Part shown: positions 45,438-57,214 of the stretch, piece after piece
Position numbering within the stretch: position 1 is the first letter of the stretch
Layout: each line of letters opens with the position of its first letter
Origin: Rhyacophila brunnea
Lineage: Eukaryota > Arthropoda > Insecta > Trichoptera > Rhyacophilidae
NCBI GenBank assembly: GCA_022495005.1
Contig: JAGYXB010002070.1
Location: forward strand, 620,001-684,000
DNA length: 64,000 nt
Direction: 5' to 3'
Position numbers and translations under genes: made by a program
The notes under the pieces: generated by a model
The model's database searches: none
What the model was told of the DNA's origin: nothing
What the model saw: the letters and a program-made list of their open reading frames with translations, nothing else

Positions 45438-46691
45438 CCATACGATGAAATAGAGAATAACAATCAAGAAATTAAAAAAGAATTGGGCGTATTTGAAACG
45501 ATTACTCATATAGTCAGTCGCACTGCTGAACGCAAGCGTATACAATCTACGCTCACAGATCCAGAATTATTAGTAGCTGTTATAAAGTTGGAGAAAAAAT
45601 CATTCAATAAGGAAAATTTTGTATGCAGTTTTTGTTTTGATTTTTTTGCATCGCCGTTTCTATTGAAGCTTCACAAAGCGTGTCATAAAAAATCAATCGC
45701 GGAGAAGGTTAATTATGTAAGCATGCGATCGGATTTCAAAAAACAAAACAAAACGGCTCAATCTGGTAAAAAAACATTTAAATGTAATCGATGTGACAAG
45801 TACTACATTCATTCTACTTCTTTGAAACTACACAAAATGAATCACTCTGGTGTAAGGCCATTTAAGTGTGACCAATGTGACTGCTCTTCGAAAACGTCTA
45901 CTGCTATGAAATTACACAAAATGACTCATTCAAGTGAAAAGCCATTTAAATGTGACCAATGTCATTACTCATGTATTAGATCTGGTGATTTGAAATTGCA
46001 CAAAATGGTACATTCTGGTGAAAAGCCATTCAAATGTGTCCAATGTGAATACTCTTGTATAACATCTAATAAGATGAAAGTACATAAAATGACTCATTCT
46101 GGTGAAAAATCATTTAAATGTGACCAATGTGGTTACTCTTGTAATCAATTTAATGATATGAAAAACCACAAAATGACTCATTCTGGTGAAAAACCATTTA
46201 AATGTGACCAATGTGAATACTCTTGTATAACTTCTTATAAGATGAAAGTACATACAATGAATCATTCTGGTGAAAGGCCATTTAAATGTGACCAGTGCAA
46301 TTACCCTTGTATAACACATTATTCGTTGAAATTACACAAAATAACTCATTCTGGTGAAAAGCGATTTAAATGTGACCAATGTGGTTACTCTTGTAATCAA
46401 TGTAATGCTATGCAAAACCACAAAATGACTCATTCTGGTGAAAAGCCATTTAAATGTGACCAATGTGATTATTCTTGTATAACATTTAGTAAGTTAAAAA
46501 TACACAAAAGGTCTCATTCTGGTGAAAAGCCATTTAAATGTGACCAGTGCAATTACTCTTGTAGAACATCTGGCAACATGAAAGTACATAAAATCTCTCA
46601 TTCTGGTGAAAAGCCATTCAAATGTGTTCATTGTGATTACTCTTGTAGAACATATTATATCATGAAATTGCATAAAAAGACACATCATTGA
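45438..46691 (+). CDS. ZF-E finger exon (12 C2H2 fingers, intact)
   Basis: The family's usual exon start, with LIPATTA and LEVQE, is missing. The frame is open from 45396, and the best phase-0 acceptor is the AG of GAG immediately before CCA-TAC (45438), so the head would begin PYDEIENNNQEIKKELGVFE. IKKE is a SUMO consensus. Twelve canonical C2H2 fingers follow, from CSFCFDFFASPFLLKLHKACH to CVHCDYSCRTYYIMKLHKKTH, with no lost ligands, and a TGA at 46689-46691. With exons 1 and 2 the product is about 500 residues. Units 6 and 9 (CNQFNDMKNH, CNQCNAMQNH) look like an internal duplication. Apparently the least damaged complete gene here; the unusual acceptor is the main doubt. Confidence 0.85.
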   Translation, partial: PYDEIENNNQEIKKELGVFETITHIVSRTAERKRIQSTLTDPELLVAVIKLEKKSFNKENFVCSFCFDFFASPFLLKLHKACHKKSIAEKVNYVSMRSDFKKQNKTAQSGKKTFKCNRCDKYYIHSTSLKLHKMNHSGVRPFKCDQCDCSSKTSTAMKLHKMTHSSEKPFKCDQCHYSCIRSGDLKLHKMVHSGEKPFKCVQCEYSCITSNKMKVHKMTHSGEKSFKCDQCGYSCNQFNDMKNHKMTHSGEKPFKCDQCEYSCITSYKMKVHTMNHSGERPFKCDQCNYPCITHYSLKLHKITHSGEKRFKCDQCGYSCNQCNAMQNHKMTHSGEKPFKCDQCDYSCITFSKLKIHKRSHSGEKPFKCDQCNYSCRTSGNMKVHKISHSGEKPFKCVHCDYSCRTYYIMKLHKKTHH

Positions 46692-47021
46692 GTTGTAAAC
46701 CTCTTAGACAGTCAATGCTTTTAGTCTAATGGTACGTTTACATCACGTTTACCGTTATACTTATTTTATGTGTCTGATACTTACTGCTTACACCTGCATG
46801 GATCTGACATAAAATTCTCGTAAACTTCTCGTTGATTTCAAGTCTATACACTTTATTCAATGGCAAGATTTGGAATAAATATATGCGGTATTTACATATT
46901 GCATTGTAACTTATTCGGACTATTATTTCGTATACTTCTCAAAAACGTTATGTCAATTGCCAGTTGTCAATATGGGAATGTCAAAAAAAAAACATAGAGT
47001 GTTATTATTTAAAGTCTTGGC
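46692..47021. other. Downstream region of ZF-E
   Basis: AT-rich, no feature seen beyond a possible AATAAATAT polyadenylation-like string at about 46874. Confidence 0.4.
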
Positions 47022-47290
47022 AACAAAAAGGAGGAAAAAACGCTCTAAATGGGTGCGGGAATGGATTCAGCGGGAGAATAACTAGGTGCCTTCCGTTTAA
47101 TGTCAGAGTTTAAAATCGAAGATCCAACTCAATTTGTGAACTTGTGAGAATGAGGCCAGTGGATTTCGAAAAAACTAGTTTGCAAGATTGGACTTTTTGC
47201 CAAAAAACAAGACACAAAATTTAGAAATGCCATAAGTGTAGAAGAACGATTAACAGTAACATTGCGATATCTAGCAACTGGTATGAAGTG
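47022..47290 (+). pseudogene. PIF/Harbinger transposase N-terminal fragment
   Basis: Pieces of the conserved N-terminal region appear in shifting frames: KRRKKRSKWVREWIQRE, then LMSEFKIEDPTQFVN and MRPVDFEK, and finally QDTKFRNAISVEERLTVTLR and YLATG before a stop. This is the region upstream of the first catalytic Asp in HARBI1-like proteins. At least two frameshifts and internal stops are present and no catalytic part follows. Confidence 0.78.
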
Positions 47291-48968
47291 AATCGTCCTT
47301 GCATATTCAATAATAATATTATATTATCGTAATACGAGTGCATTCGTGGGCCAAAATGAATTAATACCATTTGAAGCGCATTTTTCTTCATAGACTGCAT
47401 CAGAATTAATCGTATGTGCCGAGAACTTTATCATCAAAATCCATAGAACACGGCACATCTCATTTATTTCTTACTATCAAAAGCACCTTATTATCAAAAG
47501 ATATCTAACGACCATTTTCGACTTTTTTAAAATTTTGATGCCAAACTGTTCTCTATGGCAATACCTACAGAATAAATATTCATTCACTTGCGTAACTGCT
47601 TTAAATACAGAGATAATTCATGTTGAAAATCATGTTCAGTATTAAATCGTGCTCAAATCCAAAATGGTTTAGTTTCAAAATAGACTCATATCCATACAAC
47701 CAATGACATCAGAGATAAAAACCACCATTTTGATTTTTTGTCCAATTAAGACCGTAGAAGGAAAGGTCACTGCCTTTAGTCTAACCTTCAGGATTGTTGT
47801 GACACTAGTTTTCTCCGTGTTTTCATTGAATTCTCATTACATTTTTGACTTTTTTAAGATTATGAGTATTTCAGTGTGTTCAACAATTCTACCAGCACCT
47901 GTTGGTAAAGCTAGAAAACGCCAGAGGAATCCGGATAAATGGAAAAGTCGATTACAAAAAAATGACAGGCAAGTTATCTTGAAGTTTTTACCAACATGGG
48001 TGTATTCTTATTTTTATCAATTTATTTGATTTTATTTTACGTAATAAAATGTTTCTTTAAATGCTTTCATTAAGTATATGAATATAATATTTGTATAGAT
48101 AGATAATAAAATGTACCTTATACGTATGTAAATGTACATTATATGACTATAATATTTGTATAGGAATAAGTACCTACCTACTTTTTTTACAAATGAGAAA
48201 ATCAGAAAACATTCTACCTACTAATTATTGAAAGTATGTATTACTAAATTCTCTTTACTAAAAATGAAATAACTAAAAATTGAATGATGTTTGACAGTCA
48301 AACATAAACTAACAATAATGACGTGATACGATATTTTATGATTGACATTGATAAAAACAAACATAATATCCATTACCTCACTTTATTCGTGAATAATTAT
48401 GAATCTTATGACGTATGATGATACTATCATACTTCTTATGATATTTTATGATAGTCATTGATAAAAACAAACATACTCATTACCTACCGCACTGTATTCA
48501 TGAATAGGTACTGTGGGTATTTAAACCTAGTATTAATTTTTATTTTTGAGTGTCACGCCAGCTATCACTAGCTTCTACATCGTATAGATATTTAGCCATA
48601 TTAGTTTAAATACCATTGGTGAACACGTGCAAACAATAATATTTCGCAAAATAATTGTTTTGATTTAATATACCTGCCTAAAATAATCGAAATACATCGA
48701 AATTTTATACACATTATACCTACAATACATAATAATATAATATAGGTATAATAAAGTATAAATAATAGAATGTAATGTGTAAAATTTAATGTGATAACTG
48801 ATAAGTGACAACATTTGAATTAGACATGTGAAGAAAAAAATAATTATTTTTTTAAATTACGTATACCCATTTGTTCTACAAAAAAATGGTTTTTGTCTCG
48901 TGTAAAATTTGCGCAATTCAAGATAAGTGAAGATCGCGCAATTATTACTGTTTGTATTTTTTTATTTT
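47291..48968. other. Non-coding stretch
   Basis: AT-rich, with a tandem-like repeat of ACGATATTTTATGAT(T/A) and CATTGATAAAAACAAACATA at about 48330-48480. A frame at 47862-47970 has a basic segment (GKARKRQRNPDKWKSR) reminiscent of transposon-linked proteins in insects, but it is too short to call. Confidence 0.4.
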
Positions 48969-49407
48969 TCGGGATTTCGGCCTTCGGGATTCGGATTCCG
49001 ACATTTCGGGATTTCGGCCATTCGGGATTTTGGCCATTCGAGATTTTAGCATTCGGGATTTCGGCCTTCGGGATTTCGGCCATCGGGATTTCAGCCATTT
49101 GGGATTTCAGCATTCGGGATTTCGGATTTCGGCTTTCGGGATTTAGGCTTTCGGGATTTCAGCATTCGGGATTCCGGCCATTCAGAATTTCGACCGTACG
49201 GGATTTCAGCATTCGGGATTTCGACCGTACGGGATTTCAGCATTCGGGATTTCGGCATTCGGGATTTCGGCCTTCGGGATTTCGGCTGTAGGAATTTAGG
49301 CTTTCGGGATTTCGGCCATTCGGGATTTTGGCCATTTGAGATTTTAGCATTCGGGATTTCGGCTTTCGGGATTTAGGCTTTCGGGATTTCGGCCTTCAGG
49401 ATTTCGT
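48969..49407 (+). repeat. Minisatellite with 15-16-bp unit
   Basis: About 27 tandem copies of ATTCGGGATTTCGGCC-like units, with variants such as TTTCGGGATTTAGGC and CGTACGGGATTTCGACC. Open frames on both strands are by-products of the repeat. Sharp boundaries lie against AT-rich unique sequence. Confidence 0.93.
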
Positions 49408-51045
49408 CCAGCACCCGGTATATTGTATTATCGTTTTATATTGCCGGTATGTAACGAAAACGTATACTGTAAAGTTTTAATGTCGAAATTATTTTTACTA
49501 ACATTAATTATTACTATTATTACTAATATTAATTATTGTATTTCAACAATTTTAGTTAGGTTAGGTATATATCTCTAAATTTTACATGTTTTCATTTATT
49601 TGTTAGTTTTAATCATTATATCATTACATAGACTATAATCACTATTGTTATATTGTATTATCGTTTTATATTGAAAGTATGTAATGAAAACGTTTAATGT
49701 AAAGTTGTAATTTCGAAATTATTTTACGCCTAATATTCTTTTTTCTTTGATAAAATAATAATTTTCCAAAATAAATAATATAACACATCTTTCATTATTG
49801 CTTTCTCCGTCATACACCTGATACACCCCTGTTACAGGCGGGCTTCTCCCGGTGTAAAATAATCATTTAGTGGCTATAAGTCGAAACGTAACCCTGACTT
49901 CTAGAAACGGCTTCATAAAACATCTAATCTGATTCCTTGCTCAACCACGTAAGTATTTTTTTAATCATAAGTAAAGGCCTTCGTCCGGTGTGTGAAAATC
50001 GCATATTGGGCGGAGGTGTAATTAAGATAAATTTAATTTAATTTAAAAAGTATAAATGATGATGGATGAAAGCGATAATTTTAAGACTAAATATAAGTAT
50101 TCAAATATAATAAATTTTGCCGGCAACGTTGAAGTCTTCGCGCGCCTGCGCCGAGGTGGTCCTCGTGATTCGTCAAATCGTAAGGATCACGCGATAAATT
50201 TTGACCAATCACGAGAGTCCTTTTTGCTGAATGGCGTGGGTACGCGAAGTTTAAAAAAAGAAATAAATTAGTAAGCGTCCCCTTTTCGACATATACGGAC
50301 CTGCGTAACTAATTGCAAAACCTAAACATGTAAAGAAAGTGTAAAATATAAGGATTACCAAGTTACACGAGACAGACGTGGTTTTATTTAATTCCACCCT
50401 CAAATATATCGTACTTTTCTTTTGTGAATCCGGGGTTCGATGGACGCCTGAGCTAGCCGCTGGAACCCCGGGGATCTCACACCCCTGGCATAAATTTTTA
50501 TTTCAATCCACTTTATTTCCCTTCAAAAAAGCCTATATCCATATGATTGACTTTCAAAACCTACTCAAATCCGATGTTAAGTATCAAAACCTACCTAAGT
50601 GGATTTTAAAACACTAAATAACTTTTTTAATGTTGCTTTTACATTAGTAACCCGGCAGGTGATGTGTTATTATCTACTTCTTTATTCAGTAATTTTAACT
50701 TTTCTTATATTTTGCAATAATTAAGCCAACAGCAGTTTTTTCGCTTTTGTCAACAATTGTGTTCGTGGAGTTAAGCAGGTTTTGATAATATACGCCTCAT
50801 TTGACAGATCGCTACAGTGCATTTATTTACGTGCGTTGGGGTTAGTGTTGTTGTTTTGAACTAAAAACACCCAAATGTGTTAATATTTATTGATGAAATA
50901 CTTCAATGTGTGTTTGGTCCAATGCGAATATGAAAATGTGCCAAATGTCACATAAGAATATATATTGAATATGCAGTGGCGGAATATTAAAAATAATAAA
51001 AACATATTGTATAGGTACTTTGACATGTTTATTCACACAAATATT
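49408..51045. other. Non-coding stretch, possible LTR-like remnant
   Basis: Two short direct repeats of TATTGTATTATCGTTTTATATTG occur at about 49420 and 49652. TGTTACAGGCGGGCTTCTCC at 49830 and ATCCGGGGTTC...GAACCCCGG at about 50428-50474 hint at a solo LTR and a hairpin, but limits and target duplication were not found. The frame at 50056-50271 has no known motif. Confidence 0.35.
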
Positions 51046-51889
51046 TGAGCGTAGTTATGCACAAAGCAGCCAAGCCACAATTTTGAAAAAAATGAGTTAT
51101 TGTGATTTCCATAATCTCATACGTTTGTTTTACGTTCTGCACAAATCAGCCAAGCTGCTGTCATACAAACATTTCATATAAATGCGTTTTAAAGATTTTT
51201 CAAATCGCAGAATATGACATTTTCGATTTGCATAAAGCAACCAAGCTGCTGTCATACAAAAATGTCATATAAATGCGTTCTAAAAATATGCAATATTCGT
51301 TCTGCAAAAAGCAGCCAAATGATAATATTATGTACTTACGTAATTTTTTTAAATCGTGACTGTAAGGTGTGTTTTTCTACATTAAATTAATAAACATTAT
51401 TTTCTCAATTACATTAAATGTTTTTCATATTATTATAAATAATATAATATACAGATTTTTCATATAAAAAATAGTGCCAGACAGCTAAATATTGATGTAT
51501 AATTTACAAATTTTTCGAATTATTTTCAGAATTTTGAAATTCCCATAATAATTTAGTAACTTAGAAGGCTATTTTTAAAGAAAAAAATCAAAAATAAAGA
51601 CTTTTCTTACAAAATTAAGAGATGGCTGCATTCTGCAGAATGCACATTCTAAAAAAATCATTTTACTCAAAACATCTGGACTGCTAAAACACCAAAATTT
51701 AATAGATTATATGCTTTTATATCTTCAAAAGTTATACAAAATCATATATATATAATATATCTATCATTCAAAAAGCATACACAGTATACAAAGGCTTTGC
51801 TGATTTAAAGAAACGCAATTTACATAAAAGTGCTTCTATCTCTGTTTGAGGTTTGTGTGGCTCGGCTGCTTTGTGCATAACTACGCTCA
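51046..51889. mobile_element. 844-bp non-autonomous DNA element with 32-bp terminal inverted repeats
   Basis: The left end TGAGCGTAGTTATGCACAAA with GCAGCCAAGCCA (51046-51077) and the right end (51858-51889) are reverse complements with one mismatch. Inside, the phrase (C/A)A(A/T)CAGCCAAGCTGCTGTCAT-like recurs about every 115 bp near 51132, 51230 and 51300, each followed by TCATATAAATGCGTT. ATTT flanks both ends and could be part of a target duplication. No coding sequence. Superfamily unknown. Confidence 0.75.
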
Positions 51890-52689
51890 TTTTTACAGTT
51901 CTAGGTGATTCGTACGCGGCTCTTTATTAAGAATACCCAAATGCACAATCAGTTTGATCGTTCCAGAGATCTGCCAAATACTAGTCGATGTTTTGGAAAA
52001 GGATTACATGTCAGTAGGTAGGTTCAGTTTAGTTCAGTTAGTATCGCAGCTGTCAGTTTCATTTTCAATATAGGTAGGTATTGCACCATTGATTGAGGTT
52101 GATATTCAATCTGAATATCAACCTCATTCGATAGTGCACTATCCGATGGGCTCGGTGAAATTATAAGGGATTATGGAAGTAAAGAGGTTACCTACTTTTT
52201 TATATTTTTCCTATTGTTCCAAACTATATTGATGCCCAATTACTTTGAATAATCGAGACTCTCCTGTACTTACCTTTTTCAAGATTCAAGGTGACAATTT
52301 ATATTACTGCGTTTAACAAGACTGACAGCTAAGTTTTTTTTGTGATTGCCTTCTTGCTGTGCTTGGTCGATAAACTTGGATTACAGGAATTAAATTCAAG
52401 CTGACAGTAATGTATGTGCTCTAATAACTTCCAGGTAGACCTCAGTCTCTTTAACTTTTTAGGCATTTACGTTTTAATTTATCAACTTGAACGTGTCTGC
52501 CTGTAGGTAGGTACTGCCTTACATGTTGGTATTGCATTTTAGCAAATTACAATATTTAATAAATAATAATTAATTATAGTGTGTTTTAGGTGTATGGATG
52601 GGAGTACCTAATATATAATGAAATATCTTGAAAAATTATAATAAATTTATTACCTAAATAGGTTGTAGGTTGAAAACCGTTACTTATAA
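51890..52689. other. Non-coding stretch
   Basis: Contains a short palindrome, GAGGTTGATATTCA and TGAATATCAACCTC (52097-52124). Otherwise no feature seen. Confidence 0.4.
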
Positions 52690-53468
52690 TTATTTTGACG
52701 TTATTGTAGGCACCATCAACACCAGAAGCATGAAAGTCTGTCAGCGAAAATTTTCAATTAAAATGGAACTTTTCCCAGTGCTTGGGTGCTATAGATGGCA
52801 ATCATGTTGTTATTCGAGCCCCCAAGAAAAGTGGAAGTTATTATTTCAATTATAAAGGACAGCGCAGTGTTGTTTTAATGGCGATTGTTGATGCACACTA
52901 TACATTTATCATAGCTTCCGTTTTACAAGAAATGAAAATAATTTTCAACAGTATTTTCATTTCTAGTAAAATGGAATTCTACCAAGTAAATGCTTACTCA
53001 ATTAATAGCTTCCGTTGGTGGAAATAGCTGAATTTTTGATGGTAGAGTTTTTAGAGTTTTTTTCTAGTGGAATTTCAAGTTACATTCAAGAGCAAGCAAA
53101 TAGTTTACAACAAACACCTCTTCATGGTAGAAATATTAAAGTTCCTTATGTTTTTGTTGCTGATGATGCGTTTCCTCTTCAACCACATATAATGAAACCA
53201 TATGCACATAAAAGTCAAGGTTCAATAAGAATTTTCAACTAACAGGCTTTCTAGAGCAAGAAATGTCGAAAATGCTTTTGGTGTAATGTCTAGTATTTTT
53301 AGGGTACCTACTAAGGAAACCAATTCTTCTTGCTCCAGAAGGTGTTGATAAAATAATATTAGTCACATGTTCGTTACACAACTTCTTACTTTCAGAGAAA
53401 TCTTCTGCTGATATGTATGCTCCTGAAGGTATATTTGATAGAGAGAATATCAAAACAGGTGAAATCTA
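52690..53468 (+). pseudogene. Second PIF/Harbinger transposase relic
   Basis: Fragments in several frames follow the HARBI1-like order: GAIDGNHVVIRAPKKSGSYY with FNYKGQRSVVLMAIVDA (first catalytic Asp), LPYVFVADDAFPLQ-like KVPYVFVADDAFPLQ and IMKPYAHKSQ (second Asp region), then SRARNVENAFGVMSS (catalytic Glu) and VTCSLHNFLLSEKS to the stop near 53468. At least three frameshifts are present. It belongs to a different lineage from the 3.8-kb relic, which has GVIDGSHI and VHDSRVY. Confidence 0.83.
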
Positions 53469-53684
53469 AAATAGAAGTTAGCGAAATGAGGAATCAACAC
53501 GTAACCTTTTACCTCTAGAACAGCAAGGGAGTAATAATTATTCCTTGGATGCAATGGAGATCAATTTACTGCTGGATGAAAGCATCTTGAACCTGATGTC
53601 TTCTTTTCAGATCTGTGCATCGTTATATTCATAAAAATTGAGGTATATCTATATTATGCAGCTATTTATATCATTACCATCAGC

Positions 53685-53865
53685 CTGAGACAATCCATTT
53701 CTAGACGGAGGCCTCCAAGCTAATTGCATTATTCTTCCGGGGCATATGAATTGCTACGTTCATCATAATTTGTAAGATTATAAAGAGACCTACCGCTATA
53801 ATTATTATGAACATCATCCCTAATCAATCCACTACCAGACGAAGACTTCCCCAAGCTCATCGACA
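53685..53865. repeat. Two diverged copies of a lepidopteran LINE-tail-like repeat
   Basis: CATCAGCCTGAGACAATCCA followed by CTAGACGGAGGCCTCCAAGCT (about 53689) and CATCCCTAATCAATCCACTA followed by CAGACGAAGACTTCCCCAAGCTC (about 53813). From memory this matches the widespread moth/butterfly motif CATCAGCCT...CCACTG...GGACATAGGCCTCCCCAAG associated with RTE-like LINEs. Confidence 0.55.
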
Positions 53866-54981
53866 TGTATAATTTTTTGATCAGAATTAATAACGATTCT
53901 CTAGATATTTAGTAAAATCCTAAAAATCGAGAAGGGGGCCTTGTCCATCTGACGTCAATTTTTCAGGGAAATTACCGCCAGTCGCCTATATTAACCCACA
54001 TTTTTCCATACAAATTCAGTGTTCGGCTCCTGCGTTTAGAGATAAGTCTTCTAATCTGCGCCGGTTTGCGCAAAGATTTACAGACGATTGTGTTTTTGAG
54101 AACTCAATCGGGAGATTTTCTCTGCTCGTAGCTACGTGCAATACGACAGCGACATAAGTAGTCGTCTCCTACGTCATCAATGTAAGACGCCCCCGGAAAA
54201 TTATTTATCTCGTAGATGAATACGTCACGAAGTACGTAGTTATTAAGTACCTAGAAAAACATTTAGAAAAGGAACAGCGGTTCCTAATCTTTCGTAGTCG
54301 GTGCCTCATTAGTGTAATAAACGCGAAGCCATACCTATAAATTAAAAAAATAATTATAAATAGATATATAAAATAAAATTAAGTGATCAAAATAAGTTTA
54401 TATAAATAATAGATCTTTAGATTATTTGTAAATAAAAATATTAATGTTGAGATATCTAATAACATTAATTATAAAAATTATTTTATTGAAGAATAATTAA
54501 ATAAATAACTAAACTATAATTACAAGAACTTTTAATTTAACGTTGATCCTCGATCTATATTGCGAGTGTCATAATACGGCACGTAAGCTCGGTGACATTG
54601 AATTTAGATCACCAGCTGTTTTCGACGTTTCGCGCGGTGGCCGTGAAACAATTTTAAATTACATAAATAATACACCTATTAGATTCTGACGGCATCCTAA
54701 TATCAGGTGGCATTTCTAAACCATTATAACGCAGTGTAGATATGGTGTATTCATAGATATCGTTAAGAACTCTTACTTTGACCACCCTCTACGCCTCTTT
54801 GCTGAGCTAGCCCAAAGCAGGGGTTCTCAACCTTGTTTAGGGACGGGCCGTTTGAGAATTTAACGCCCTTTGCACTTTACCCGGACCGGGGTGCTGTCAG
54901 TATCTTTCGTTCGAACAGCTCGGAATCAAGCAGTGAGTCGTTGAGCCAAGTTTCGCTGTAAAGTCTAGACTGTAAAGTCAG
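53866..54981. other. Non-coding stretch with a hAT-like terminus
   Basis: CAGGGGTTCTCAACCTTGTT at about 54818 is a typical left end of hAT-type MITEs. The matching right end was not found before the reverse-transcriptase relic. No coding support. Confidence 0.4.
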
Positions 54982-56300
54982 ATGCCGGACTTCTATACAG
55001 ATATGTCAAACGCTTTCGATCTAGTTGATCATGATATTCTTTTAACTATACTGAGTGCAGTGGGCGGATCTATTAATCTTGTAAATTTTTTAAAACCTTA
55101 TTTTTTGCATCAATGTCAATACCTATGTCGAGTACCTACGCTGGTTGTGCATCTGAAGTTTTCATACTCTTTCAAAATTAAATCAAGGATCAAACCAAGG
55201 ATCAAATCTTAGACCAATCGTGTTGCTTATATTTGTCAATGATATATTTATAGGCATGGATGGAGTAGAATTTTTAATTTTTGCAGATAATTTGAAGTTA
55301 TATGCACTAATTTGCAATGAGTTGGACTGTGTCATATTATATTCTACAGCGAAATCTCTGATCACTTCAAAGATTGACAATAAAGAATAAATTGGAATTT
55401 AATACTGACAAATGTTTTTGTATTACTTTTTCTAGGTCAAGAACCCCGAATAAATATAATTATGTTATGTCAAAAAGTTCATTAAATCGTCAATCTGAGG
55501 CGAAAGACCTTGGGATATTTTTTGATTCTTCATTATCTTTTCACTCGCATATAACTTCTACGGCTCTACGTGCGAGCAAGCTTCTAGGATTCATCGTGCG
55601 ACAATCTAAACCATTCAAGAATCCAAATGTCTTACGTACACTCTACGTCTCATTATTGCATAGCATTCTTTAGTATGGGTTGATTATCTATGAGGTTTCC
55701 TATAAGCTTATTTTAGAACGCGTCCAGAAGAAATTTCTTTGATGTCTTTATTTTAAGACATTTAAATATTTTCCTTTCGATAATTCGTCAAATGATAATT
55801 TTTCTAGAACGCATGCTTACTTTTCACTCTCTTGAATCTCGTCGGTCTGTTCTGCTCTTGAAACACTTTTGCTTTTATTGCGAGTGATGGTTTTCCAATC
55901 CTGGTGCCATAATGAATTTGAATTTACTTGCGCCTGTCACTACCTGTCATTATTACGAGGTCGCAGCCATGATTTATTCTGGATCGGAACCGTTTCCTCG
56001 TGTCAAGCCCATCAGGCACCATGAGCGACGTGTGCAAGATTAGTAAAGGCGCTCCCTAAAGACATAGACATTTTCAATTATGTACTTTGCATTTTGTTTT
56101 TGAAACTTTATTTTGAAATTATACTTAATTAAGTATGTTTTGATTTAATTTTTTTGTTATACCTAATATTTTTTTTCTATATTATCTTCTCTCTTATGGG
56201 AGTAGTATTTCACTTATAGTGTAAATCTGATGTTGTGTACGTCTTGAATTTAGATTTGTTATGTCCACAATGTTTTGTATTCTCAAATAAATAAATAAAT
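54982..56300 (+). pseudogene. Jockey-like non-LTR retrotransposon, reverse-transcriptase C-terminal part and 3' end
   Basis: YTDMSNAFDLVDHDILL corresponds to the first reverse-transcriptase block with catalytic Asp. In another frame GSNLRPIVLLIFVNDIF and FLIFADNLKLYA give the following blocks, the FADD box being FADN here. EFNTDKCFCITFSRSR and KDLGIFFDSSLSFHSHI follow in the frame to about 55673. At least three frame breaks and scattered stops inactivate it. The 3' end is marked by CAAATAAATAAATAAATTAA at about 56284-56303, the usual LINE tail. 5'-truncated. Confidence 0.82.
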
Positions 56301-57200
56301 TAAGTATTAATTATAAATGTATAATATAGGGAATGGAAGAAATTATAGTCTTTTGTAGTCACTGTAATTTTACAATTTATTATTTCCTTAGCTCATTCCA
56401 TGTATATACATAATTGTTATTTCTAATTCTATTTAGCATTCAAACCTTATCTTATCACTTTTGGACATACCTTTTAATCGCCTTCATGTTATAACAATAT
56501 TGTATTACGATAGTAATAATACCTACTTTGTTTGTTTATTCAATAACACAGAATGTGGTATTATTTGATGCAGTGAACGTAAGTACGAAAAACCACATAT
56601 GTGTTTTTAGGTGACATTCGACTTTGTCCTGCCTATGATCAATGATGACATATTGTGCGGCCGTTTCTACTACTGCAGAATGCGACAAGCCGTAATCGAA
56701 TTTGAACTACGTTTCTTGATGGCCAATTATTTTATATTTTATACGTTTACGTGCTAATTGCATATTATGTAAGCAAACATAGGTACTGTAAAATGATGAC
56801 CAAATAGCATTAAGAAGCATGGCTAACCATCTGAAATGATCAATTACCTTTAAAGAGGCTGCAAAATGCCAAATTTCTAAAATATAGACAAAATCTAAAG
56901 CATGGCATCGTACGATATTTTTAGGATGGCGTTATGTTCAACAATGTTCTTTTGTTTTGTTGTTTCAAGTATCATGATGATATGGATGAGGAATTAAAAT
57001 AAAATGCTTTTCCACCAGAATGTGTCAATTTTTAATTACGTAATTTCAAGCCACCGTATTGTGTACAGAAGGATAAGCTATTATTAAAAATAAAAATATT
57101 GTTTCGTATTAATATGTTGTATACATTAGTAATTACATTGGACAACCTAAAAAGTAATTTCGCAAGAATGCAAAATTTCAGGAATTGTACACACTAGTCA
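56301..57200. other. Region downstream of ZF-F
   Basis: The part from about 56990 (CACCAGAATGTG(T/A)...CCGTATT(G/A)TGTACAGAAG) is homologous to 9550-9720 beyond ZF-B, supporting sister finger exons. No genes seen. Confidence 0.5.
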
Positions 57201-57214
57201 TCCCATAGATTAAA

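Noticed and set aside
47703..48029. Frame with basic segment GKARKRQRNPDKWKSR
   Set aside because: Resembles a phrase I associate with transposon-linked insect proteins, but the exon limits are uncertain and the rest has no support.
48844..49291. Open frames of 89-132 codons in the minisatellite
   Set aside because: Unit translation of a tandem repeat without start context or homologues.
50056..50271. 71-codon frame MMMDESDNFK
   Set aside because: No motif or conserved context; probably chance or repeat-derived.
49830..50480. Solo LTR starting TGTTACAGGC
   Set aside because: No matching CA end or target duplication could be found by eye.
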